A stretch of 62,881 nt of DNA from Candidatus Acidianus copahuensis (GTDB lineage: Archaea; Thermoproteota; Thermoprotei_A; Sulfolobales; Sulfolobaceae), in assembly GCF_000632495.1 (NCBI RefSeq), contig NZ_JFZT01000016.1:1-62881 (forward strand), written 5' to 3'. Of this stretch, positions 17,019 through 24,975 are shown piece by piece. How positions within the stretch are numbered: position 1 is the stretch's first letter; every line of letters starts with the position of its first letter. The notes beneath the pieces were generated by a model. The model worked only from the letters and a program-made list of their open reading frames with translations, was not told the origin of the DNA and did no database searches. The position numbers and the translations under genes are program-made.

Positions 17019-18070
17019 AGATTAGCGCCAACACCTTCTCTCAACCAAGAGAGGATTTCCGCTTTGAATCTAGATCTGTTAAAGGGTTTAGCCCTTTCAT
17101 GCATATCTCTTCTTACCTTATCTTCAGCCGATACCGCCCTCTTCAATTGCTCTACTGCCTCCTCTAGCGAAGAGTAGGAGAATTCTGGGACTACCTCATA
17201 CGCTCCACTTTCCCTTGGAACTACTGGAACTAGCCCGGCAGCCATGGACTCCACTACAGGTATTCCAAAGTGTTCGCCTATTCTAGGGTGGAAGTAAGCC
17301 TTTGCTCTTCCCATTATTTTTAATAATTCCTCACGAGGAAGGTTAGGCAAAATATCGACGTTAGCGTTCATCCTTTTCTTCTTTGAGATAATCTCCTTGA
17401 GATATCTTCTATCAGAGAGGGATCCAACTATTACACCCTTTATTCCAGTCATGGCAGAAATTGTTATAGCGTTTTCCAATGACTTGTTCCTCTCTATTCT
17501 CCCCACAGTCACGAATAGGTCCTCCCTTTCATGTATTTGAAATGCTCTAGAGTAGAATTCGACGTCTACTGGAGGGTAGATCACTCTGGGCTCCGGTATC
17601 TCATACATCTGGCTTATAGCCTTGGCTGAATATCTGGAGTTGGCAGCGAAGAATGCCTTCTTTGCCTCGAATTTCAATGTGGACAGAATCCTATGCAAGG
17701 GAAACTGATAAATCCTTTTTAGGATAGAACCGGATACGTTCAATCCTCTCGGTGATCTTCCCGCATAAATATAGTGTGGCGCATAGTCAGATAGGGGAAT
17801 TATGAAACCGCTAAGATTAAGGAAAAGTGACACTTTGTTACGTACTTTTTTCGCAGAATAATAAACTAGAAGCCTCTGATATCTATCAAACCTTCTGATT
17901 GGAAACGGAAATAAGTAAACTGGGTTTTTAACCTTATTCCTGGGTTTCGAGAAGCTTATACTGAAGTAATCAATCCCAGCTTCCTCCAATGCCTCAAGAG
18001 AGGCTCTGTAGACTTCACCTTCTCCACTGAACCCAGTAGACGACAAGCCGTGAGCTATTACTCCGATCAT
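17015..18070 (-). CDS. glycosyltransferase family 4
   Basis: 351 residues with GT-B architecture. The C-terminal donor-binding domain starts FVTVGRIERNKSLENAITI and carries the E-x7-E type motif region HFGIPVVESMAAGLVPVV. The N-terminal domain begins MIGVIAHGLSSTGFSGEGEV. A nucleotide-sugar-dependent retaining transferase of glycan assembly. The final codons and stop lie in a solo IS605-type hairpin (16978-17018), so the native C-terminus was probably altered by an insertion. It lies 35 bases downstream of the frameshifted GT2 gene on the same strand. Confidence 0.88.
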   Translation of the reverse strand: MIGVIAHGLSSTGFSGEGEVYRASLEALEEAGIDYFSISFSKPRNKVKNPVYLFPFPIRRFDRYQRLLVYYSAKKVRNKVSLFLNLSGFIIPLSDYAPHYIYAGRSPRGLNVSGSILKRIYQFPLHRILSTLKFEAKKAFFAANSRYSAKAISQMYEIPEPRVIYPPVDVEFYSRAFQIHEREDLFVTVGRIERNKSLENAITISAMTGIKGVIVGSLSDRRYLKEIISKKKRMNANVDILPNLPREELLKIMGRAKAYFHPRIGEHFGIPVVESMAAGLVPVVPRESGAYEVVPEFSYSSLEEAVEQLKRAVSAEDKVRRDMHERAKPFNRSRFKAEILSWLREGVGANL

Positions 18071-18105
18071 TATGAAGTTGTTGGGGTGGATCGGCTAATA
18101 AACAT

Positions 18106-19101
18106 TTATAGAAGGGAGCTAGGGTTAAGAGATTTAACCTGGTTTTTCCAAACTCTTTTCCACAGACTCCTCTGAAGTGAGTGTGGAAGAAGAGAAAGAA
18201 GTAGAACCTTTTTTGGAACTATATATCCATTAACATATCTGTCTAAGCCAACCCTAATGCACTCCATCCTGTCCTCATGTCTTCCTTCTATTGATTCCCT
18301 CAAGCACTTAGTGAACAGATAAAACACTGTGACGTAGTCCTTGGCCCATTCAGTCTCCATTGCCTCCTTTATGTTTTCCCAGTCCCTTTCCCTGCTCATG
18401 TAAAACTGTCTCATATAGGCTAAAAAATCCTCAAAGGTATTAAGATATCTAATGGATGAGTTCTCACCGTGAATTCTATATCCGGTGAGCTTTTTTAAGT
18501 CTATAAAAATCTTCTTATTACTATTTAGGGAGATATAAAAGAAAAAAGCGTCTGTAAGCCTCTCTATTTTCCTTAGGTACTCAGAATGCTTTTTAAGCAA
18601 ATCCGTTGAGATCGCAATAGAGCTATTGTTAAAAGTCAGGAGATCTACGTTGGACTTGAATTTTGTATACGCCTCTCTCTTATCTACTATTGCGTGGTCT
18701 CCAGCCCGTACGATTTTCCTTATTTCACTCCTATCAAATGGGGAATTAATCTCATTTCCTTCCGAGTCTATAGCGACCACTTCGTTCCTGTAAAAATCTA
18801 TATCGTTACTAAATGCCTCCTGGATTGATCTGAGTTTTCCCTGCAAAAACACGTCATCATCATCGAGTGGCGCAACTATTTCTCCGTTAATCGTCTTCAA
18901 TGCCTCATATATCTTCACGCCAACCTCCCTTCTATCTACGTGGATCGTATTTAACTCCCTTTTCCTTTAAGTACTCGTCCAAATCGTTGAAGTTAACCAC
19001 AACTGTAATTTCATAGTCCTTGAAATCCTGAGAAAGTACTGATTCAACTGCAGTTTTCAGGAATTTTTCCTGTTATACGATGTTATAATAACACTTATCA
19101 C
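18106..19101 (-). pseudogene. glycosyltransferase family 2, two frameshifts near the N-terminus
   Basis: From 18918 down to 18106 a 270-residue frame contains IVAPLDDDDVFLQGKL and a C-terminal half similar to the neighbouring GT2 at 15874-16848. The missing N-terminus is present further upstream but in other frames. VISVIITSYNRK starts at 19101, a shift falls in the T5 run at about 19063-19067, then FLKTAVESVLSQDFKDYEIT, then a second shift near 18945 leads into HVDRREVGVKIYEAL. Both shifts are single-base changes by comparison with the paralogue. Either this is a pseudogene, or the shifts are sequencing errors. The C-terminal piece alone would lack the nucleotide-binding first strand. Confidence 0.8.
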
Positions 19102-19353
19102 AAGCTATCTTCCGAAATCTCTACTTAAAATTTTATTGTGGTAACATTTTTAGTGTATAATATTATTACTTTAGTTTAAAATTTATGAATTAATATGATA
19201 TCTTATAAAAAGTTCCATAAAATCAACATAAGGTAATTTCTTATCATGATTCATTATTAATTTTCACTAATGTTTAATTATAAAATTTCGAAGTATACTC
19301 TTAGTTACCTTTACCGCTATAGAGTTAAATATGCGTTGACTTTCATCTTACTT

Positions 19354-20550
19354 ATGATTAAGCTCGGCATAGTTTACGATCAGTTCCTTTATCCTTGGTT
19401 TGGAGGTGGGGGAGCTGTACATGCCTTTGAGGTAGTTAAACGATTGGCTAAGGACTTCTCCGTAATTTACTTTCCTTCTACTCAAGTATTCAATGTACCG
19501 TCTGATACTCTTATAAAAAAAGCAAAGGAATTAGAAACTTACGGAATAAAAATTTCAGATGAGTTCTACGAAATGAACGAAAAAAATATGAAAGCCAATC
19601 CAAAATCCATTCTAGAAAAATATAAACTAGATGTTGATTTCCTTTACGAACCAGACCATAGGTCTCCTGATATATTTTATTTAGGAAAGAGATTAGGAAA
19701 GTTTGGGCTAACGATTCACGTACCCCTTTTTTATAAGGACTCACTTAATTACCTTAGAAGATTGGTTAAATTTTACAAGGTAACTCCTTCAGGAAAAGGA
19801 TTCTACACTAGATTTCTTTACAACGAATTGGTTGCAAAACCCCGATACAGAAAATTACTTAGAAAATTTCCTCCAACTTTCATTGCGTCAGTTAGTCAAG
19901 GTAGTTTGGAGGAGAGCGGTGTTCAAGGAGAAGTAATCATTCCTGGAAACGCTTTCGATCCATCTCTATTAAAGTATAGAAATAAGGGAAAGGAGGATTA
20001 CATAGTTTTCTGGAGTAGATTAAACCAAGATAAAGGACTTCCAGAAATTCCTGATATTTTAAGAATACTAAAAGGCCTAGGAGTAAATACTAGGCTAATA
20101 TTAGCTGGAAAGTTCTTCAATAAGTACTATGAAACGCTATTCTGGAAAAAAGTTAAGAAATATAATCTTAACGTAGAATACTTGGGTTTTGTAGAAAGGG
20201 AAAAATTAGACGCCATTGTCTCAAGGTCAAAAGCTTTAATCTACCCATCACACGTTGATGGTTTTTCTCTAGTAATGTTGGAAGCGCTGGCTTTGGGAAC
20301 GCCTGTTGTCGCATATTCGATTCCCGCTATTAGAAGCGTATATAAGGATTTAAAGGCTGTTAAATTAGTTGAAGAATTTAACAAAGTAGAAATGGCAAAG
20401 AAGTTAGCGGACATTCTTAGATTGAGTGAGAAAGAAATTGAGGAAGAAATGAATGATAATACCCTACTTAACTTCCTTGAATTACACAGCAGTTGGGATA
20501 ACGTAGAAAGATCAGTAAAGGAGATAATTTTAAAGCATTTAGAAAAGTAA
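19354..20550 (+). CDS. glycosyltransferase family 4
   Basis: About 398 residues from the ATG at 19354 (MIKLGIVYDQFLYPWFGGGG), which begins the first Rossmann strand and the glycine loop. The frame is open 28 codons further upstream to 19270, but that part has no counterpart in the fold. The C-terminal domain has IVFWSRLNQDKGLPEIPDIL and SHVDGFSLVMLEALALGTPV, the donor-site motif with the E-x7-E-like spacing. It probably extends a lipid-linked or surface glycan. It is the only rightward gene of the glycosyltransferase group and has its own AT-rich promoter region. Confidence 0.87.
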   Translation: MIKLGIVYDQFLYPWFGGGGAVHAFEVVKRLAKDFSVIYFPSTQVFNVPSDTLIKKAKELETYGIKISDEFYEMNEKNMKANPKSILEKYKLDVDFLYEPDHRSPDIFYLGKRLGKFGLTIHVPLFYKDSLNYLRRLVKFYKVTPSGKGFYTRFLYNELVAKPRYRKLLRKFPPTFIASVSQGSLEESGVQGEVIIPGNAFDPSLLKYRNKGKEDYIVFWSRLNQDKGLPEIPDILRILKGLGVNTRLILAGKFFNKYYETLFWKKVKKYNLNVEYLGFVEREKLDAIVSRSKALIYPSHVDGFSLVMLEALALGTPVVAYSIPAIRSVYKDLKAVKLVEEFNKVEMAKKLADILRLSEKEIEEEMNDNTLLNFLELHSSWDNVERSVKEIILKHLEK

Positions 20551-20693
20551 TCTGTTAATGTCAAGCAAATTGATATTATCTCGACAATTTTTCTATTAGA
20601 TCTCTTACCTGAAGTTCATATGATTTTTTAAGCTCTCTTCCTTTATTTAGAATTCCTATTTAACTGAGAGGTGATAAAGACCAAAGACAAATG

Positions 20694-20901
20694 GGGATCC
20701 CTTTAAAGTATGTAAAATCGATCTTTAACATCTTCTGAGTTTCATAAGAGATAGAAAGTAATGGGCTTATGAAGAGCATCATTAGCTATGAAACAATAAA
20801 ATGTAAACCCTCCCACAAACCTCTACGTTAAAAGATCAAAGTTGTAGTTTCAACGTTAATCAGAGACTTAGGAACTAGTGGTGAATCAGAACAGTCGGCT
20901 T
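20694..20901. repeat. direct repeat D1
   Basis: About 200 bp that recur in the same orientation at 21879-22075, with shared blocks GATCTTTAACATCTTCT and CGTTAAAAGATCAAAGTTG. Neither copy holds an intact frame; short peptides can be read but none is diagnostic. The two copies bracket the unknown gene at 20910-21713. Upstream of it (20551-20693) nothing is seen. Confidence 0.65.
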
Positions 20902-20909
20902 ATATTTAA

Positions 20910-21713
20910 TTAAGTGGTTAGCCACTCTATCAAAGTTGCGTTGTTTAGTCTTTCGATGAAATCGGTGGCTTTCTCTTTATTAAATACGAAATTCGAGTCT
21001 CTAGTGATAAATGAAATTATCTTGTTTCCTTTCATTGCTATTAGATCTCCTTGGAAATAAGTTACGTTATATCCCATAATTTCCCTAATAGGGAGCTGGA
21101 AAGTGAAGAGATTAAAAACCTTTTCTGCTGAAATATTATTAGAATAGGAACAAACGTAAAGTTCAGCATAACTCCCATTTTCCGCTACCAAGAACGTTAC
21201 ATTCTCTTGTGCCTCTCCGAATTCGCTAATATTAAACTTCTCATTTAAGAACGAGAAACTAGGAATCCAGTTGTTCAACGATTTGATAACTGCAAGAGCT
21301 ACTGAAGAATTGAAAGAAAAGTCCTCTCCGCTAATCTGACAAATAATCTCTGTTACATTATCCTTTTCAAGAACTAACCTGTTGTTGTTAAAGAAATAAT
21401 AATAACCATAACCATTCTGAATCGTAAAATTGTGAGGTAAGGTTGACGAAACAAGAAATGCAAAAGGAACTTTTCCTCCACTAACAAAATTACAAATATA
21501 TACAATAAATGTGTAATTTGAGGAAGTTAATAAATAAATGGTTTCATTTCCGCTAGCCGTAGATAACACTGAAAAGCTATTAGACTTAGATTCATGTTCA
21601 GGATATATTAAAGTAATTCCAATAAAAATGATAAGGAAAATAGCAATCAAAGAGAGAAGTTTCATGGATCTTCTTTTATCCAGAGAATTTAAAAAAGTTC
21701 TTAAGGTAACCAT
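20910..21713 (-). CDS. membrane-anchored exoprotein, unknown function
   Basis: 267 residues. A short basic N-terminus is followed by one hydrophobic helix at about residues 18-38 (LLSLIAIFLIIFIGITLIY) and a 225-residue outer domain rich in Ser, Asn, Phe and Tyr. Many N-x-S/T sequons suggest N-glycosylation. Two to three cysteines are spaced through the domain. Architecture resembles the protein at 52512-53177 but I cannot assert homology. It is flanked by direct repeats D1 and D2, which raises the possibility of an acquired cassette. No function can be assigned. Confidence 0.65.
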   Translation of the reverse strand: MVTLRTFLNSLDKRRSMKLLSLIAIFLIIFIGITLIYPEHESKSNSFSVLSTASGNETIYLLTSSNYTFIVYICNFVSGGKVPFAFLVSSTLPHNFTIQNGYGYYYFFNNNRLVLEKDNVTEIICQISGEDFSFNSSVALAVIKSLNNWIPSFSFLNEKFNISEFGEAQENVTFLVAENGSYAELYVCSYSNNISAEKVFNLFTFQLPIREIMGYNVTYFQGDLIAMKGNKIISFITRDSNFVFNKEKATDFIERLNNATLIEWLTT

Positions 21714-21878
21714 AGATTTCTATTGGTAAAGATCTGTTAAGGAATTAATTATGTAAGTTTAGTTGAAATTTTATTTTAAAGTTTATAATTGATTACATTC
21801 TATTATAAAAACCTTAATACTATAACTAACTATTTAGGATTTTTATTTTATATGGATTAGATAAAAATTTAATAGATG

Positions 21879-22075
21879 TGGAGATCCCCTTAAAGTACGT
21901 ATCGATCTTTAACATCTTCTAAGTTTCAATATCACGGATCGCAATAGACTCCATGAGGAGGTAAGGTAGTCATGAAACAATGTAAACTCTCTCACAAGCC
22001 TTTACGTTAAAAGATCAAAGTTGTAGTTTAAGGGTTAATTAGAGAATGAAGAACTAAGGAACAAAACAGTTAGCC
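21879..22075. repeat. direct repeat D2
   Basis: Second copy of the roughly 200-bp repeat at 20694-20901, same orientation, with several small indels. It begins about 165 bases beyond the 5' end of the unknown exoprotein gene, and ends about 90 bases before the TIP49 gene. Confidence 0.65.
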
Positions 22076-22166
22076 TCTCCAAACCCATCGTAAAATCAAA
22101 TGTCAAATGATGGAGAAATGAGATGATTAATTTCAAAAGCTCTGTCATAATATAATCTTGATCACA

Positions 22167-23525
22167 ATGGTTGAGATTAAAGAGGTTAAAGAGCCAATAA
22201 AGCAAAGGGCAAGTATACACTCTCATATAAAAGGATTAGGTTTAGACAATCAAGGAAAGGCTAAGGTGGTAGCTGATGGACTAGTAGGACAAACTGAGGC
22301 TAGAGAAGCTTCTGGAGTAGTAGTCCAATTGATAAAACAAGGCAGAATGGCTGGAAAGGGTATTCTTTTTGTTGGTCCACCAGGAACGGGAAAGACTGCC
22401 TTGGCTGTAGCAATAGCTAAAGAGTTAGGTGAAGACACTCCTTTCACTGCTATTAACGCTTCAGAAATTTATTCCTTGGAGATCAAGAAAACTGAACTAT
22501 TAACGCAATTAATAAGGAAGTCTATAGGGATTAGATTAAGGGAAAAGAGATTAGTTTATGAAGGAGTTGTGAAGGAACGTAAGGTAAAGGTAGCTAAAAG
22601 CAGGATGAATCCATACTCTCAAGTACCTGTAGAGGCTCAAATAACATTAGCCACAAAGGAGGATAACATTACTGTAACAGTAGGTCAAGAGATAGCTCAG
22701 CAACTTATATCTCTCAACGTAAAGAAAGGAGATGTCATTATGATAGATGCGCAGACAGGAAAGATAATTATAGAAGGTAAAGTAAAGGATTTTGAAGGAA
22801 CTAAAAGTTATGATATAGATTCATCAAAATACATAGAAATTCCTGGAGGGCAAGTAAAGAAGGAAAAGGAGATAACTACTACTTTTACGTTAAACGATTT
22901 AGACGTTAACCTAGCTGCGAGGAATTTGACAGTTTCAGCCATTTTCTCGCTGTTCTCAGAAAGGCAGATAGACGAGGACATAAGAAAGGAAGCGGATAAG
23001 ATTGTAAAGGACTGGATCTCCCAAGGAATAGGCGAAATAATTGCAGGAGTTCTATTTATTGATGACGTTCACATGTTAGACCTAGAAGCTTTCTCCTTCC
23101 TAACTAGAGCTATGGAGACAGATCTAGCTCCAATCCTTATATTAGCTACAAATAGAGGTATAACTAAGATAAGGGGGACGGATAATGAATCTCCTCACGG
23201 TATTCCGCTAGACCTCCTAGACAGACTACTAATAATTCCGACAAGGCCTTATAACGCTGAGGAAATAAAGGAAATTATAGAAATAAGAGCAGAGGAGTTA
23301 GAAATAGAGTTAGAGCCTCAGGCTATCGAGGAGCTAACTAAATTGGGTTCTGAAAACAGTTTGAGGTATGCCGTACAGCTCCTCGATCCATCATTGGTAA
23401 TAGCGCAAAGAAGAGGAAGAAATGTAATAAGATCTGAGGATGTTGCCTTAGCCTCACAGCTTTTCTCCGACGTAAAGAGAAGCGTTAAATATGTAAAGGA
23501 GTATGAGAACTTATGGATGAAGTGA
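22167..23525 (+). CDS. TIP49/RuvB-like AAA+ ATPase
   Basis: 452 residues from the ATG at 22167 (MVEIKEVKEP); a TTG nine bases earlier is in frame. The hallmark N-terminus SIHSHIKGLGLD is followed by Walker A GPPGTGKT at about 70-77, and then an OB-like insertion (domain II, about 120-230). Walker B is LFIDDVHMLD at about 297-305, sensor 1 is ILATNRG, and DLLDRLLIIPTRPY falls at the arginine-finger/sensor region. Eukaryotic homologues RUVBL1/2 act in chromatin remodelling, snoRNP (C/D box) assembly and PIKK maturation; the archaeal role is not settled. Walker B reads DDVH rather than the usual DEVH. A candidate C/D box sRNA overlaps its stop codon. Confidence 0.93.
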   Translation: MVEIKEVKEPIKQRASIHSHIKGLGLDNQGKAKVVADGLVGQTEAREASGVVVQLIKQGRMAGKGILFVGPPGTGKTALAVAIAKELGEDTPFTAINASEIYSLEIKKTELLTQLIRKSIGIRLREKRLVYEGVVKERKVKVAKSRMNPYSQVPVEAQITLATKEDNITVTVGQEIAQQLISLNVKKGDVIMIDAQTGKIIIEGKVKDFEGTKSYDIDSSKYIEIPGGQVKKEKEITTTFTLNDLDVNLAARNLTVSAIFSLFSERQIDEDIRKEADKIVKDWISQGIGEIIAGVLFIDDVHMLDLEAFSFLTRAMETDLAPILILATNRGITKIRGTDNESPHGIPLDLLDRLLIIPTRPYNAEEIKEIIEIRAEELEIELEPQAIEELTKLGSENSLRYAVQLLDPSLVIAQRRGRNVIRSEDVALASQLFSDVKRSVKYVKEYENLWMK

Positions 23526-23572
23526 TGAATGGCAACGGCGCTGATAAGTGATGTTAGCATGCTACTGAACCG
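23520..23572 (+). ncRNA. candidate C/D box sRNA overlapping the TIP49 stop codon
   Basis: All four boxes are in order. C box GTGATGA at 23522-23528 is followed by a 12-nt guide at 23529-23540. D' box CTGA lies at 23541-23544. After a 3-nt spacer, C' GTGATGT (one mismatch) lies at 23548-23554. A 10-nt guide at 23555-23564 leads to D box CTGA at 23565-23568. Spacings are those of archaeal C/D guides of about 50-55 nt. The second guide, TAGCATGCTA, is a perfect palindrome. An alternative reading is a hairpin, because GCAACGG (23532-23538) can pair with CCGTTGC (23570-23576), which is followed by TTTT and could be a terminator. Targets were not identified. Confidence 0.55.
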
Positions 23573-23576
23573 TTGC

Positions 23577-24118
23577 TTTTCATAAAAAGAACTACGTGAA
23601 GTTTAACCTTAATTATATGCAAGTCTAAGCTTCGGTTTTGCAAACTAATTAAACCTTTTGATTTAATTATTCCACTGTTTGTCCTAGAGTTTTTAGTCAA
23701 TAGGGACTTACTAGTCATTATATCTTCAAGCAAAATAGCTCATTCCGATAATATGGACAGGATCGATGACGCGAAAGCATTTAGGTCTCAGACACCTTTG
23801 CGAATCTCACATCATTTATCAAGAAATTAATCAATAACTTATCTAGTAACTCTAAATAACAATCTTCAAACTCAAAATTAAAAATGCTTTCTCAACCCCG
23901 AACTTTATCCCCTCTTTTAACGCAGTTCTCTTTTGGAACTTCTCTTCTCAGAAGGCATAGCGTTAAAGTAACTTTTCAAAGTGGAGATGAAAAATCTTTT
24001 ACATTTTTAATTATGCATTCCTTTTTGGACTTAATTCACTGAACATTATGTGCTATAATGTTAAAATAGGTATAAGATATTTTGTAGTTAAAGTTTTTAA
24101 ATGTCTTTTGAATAAATA
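23577..24118. other. 540-bp gap, no gene seen
   Basis: Between the candidate sRNA and the unknown gene at 24119. All frames are interrupted and no IS hairpin or known repeat is present. The last 60 bases are AT-rich (TAAGATATTTTGTAG and following) and probably hold the promoter of the next gene. Confidence 0.45.
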
Positions 24119-24970
24119 ATGATAATGAGCATTGTGCTGACTGAACCCGCTAAAGGTAGGAAAGGAATTTATTACTACATTATTGATAACGGTAAGTTGG
24201 TTCATATTTCTAAATTCGCATCTGAAATAAAAAGGAGGGACAATAATTTTGAGTATTTGATTGACCCTAACTCATTGCTAGATAAAGAAGTCCTTGAATT
24301 CGGGATATATGAGGATTATTGTCTTTATCTGGAAAAATATAAATCAAGTTCTATAAAAAGAAGGACAATAGGAAAATGGTTGTCTTGTAAAGATTTGGAA
24401 AGGTACAAGTTAGACGTTAAAGACGACAAACTGAATAAATTATTAGAGTTATGGAGAAACAGTTACGTAGAAAAAATGAAGGAGATTTCCTCGTTTATTC
24501 GTAAGTACCAAATAGACGTTGTTTTGCCTAACTTCTTGAGTTATCATCTATATTCTTTGTGTGGATTTCCATTAACTTCTTTGATTTCAAATACAGAGGA
24601 AGCTATTAAAGCTACAGAAGAACTAATGAGAACTGTCCTTACAATATGGGTTGCTATACGCATATTAGAGGTTACTGAGCAGGAATCATATGTAAGAGAA
24701 TTGAACTTTACGCGGACCTCTTCTCTTAATTCTGTAAGTTTTAAACAGCAGAATTATGTCTTGTGGTATAACCCAACACTTCCTTTTTATGGCAAACTAG
24801 ACCTAGCCTTAACTAGTTTGTCTTCCGAGCTTAAGGTTGGTTTTTTAGTTGGTGAATCGAATCTTCCAAATTTAGTAACATTATCAATCGATGGAAAAAT
24901 CAAAATAAATAACATCGGAAAAAAAGAAAGTGAATTGGTTTTTTCAGCGTTAAGAAATAAATCTTCTTAA
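24119..24970 (+). CDS. protein of unknown function (283 aa)
   Basis: A soluble, Lys/Glu/Leu-rich protein without membrane segments. The N-terminal third is beta-rich (GIYYYIIDNGKLVHISKF), the centre is helical with a basic patch KSSSIKRRTIGKW, and the end is again beta-rich. There is no catalytic motif I can name. A nuclease-like or DNA-binding role could be imagined from the basic patch, but nothing proves it. Preceded by an AT-rich leader; convergent with the heme-copper oxidase gene with only five bases between stops. In-frame ATG codons at 24119 and 24125 are both possible starts. Confidence 0.7.
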   Translation: MIMSIVLTEPAKGRKGIYYYIIDNGKLVHISKFASEIKRRDNNFEYLIDPNSLLDKEVLEFGIYEDYCLYLEKYKSSSIKRRTIGKWLSCKDLERYKLDVKDDKLNKLLELWRNSYVEKMKEISSFIRKYQIDVVLPNFLSYHLYSLCGFPLTSLISNTEEAIKATEELMRTVLTIWVAIRILEVTEQESYVRELNFTRTSSLNSVSFKQQNYVLWYNPTLPFYGKLDLALTSLSSELKVGFLVGESNLPNLVTLSIDGKIKINNIGKKESELVFSALRNKSS

Positions 24971-24975
24971 AAAAA

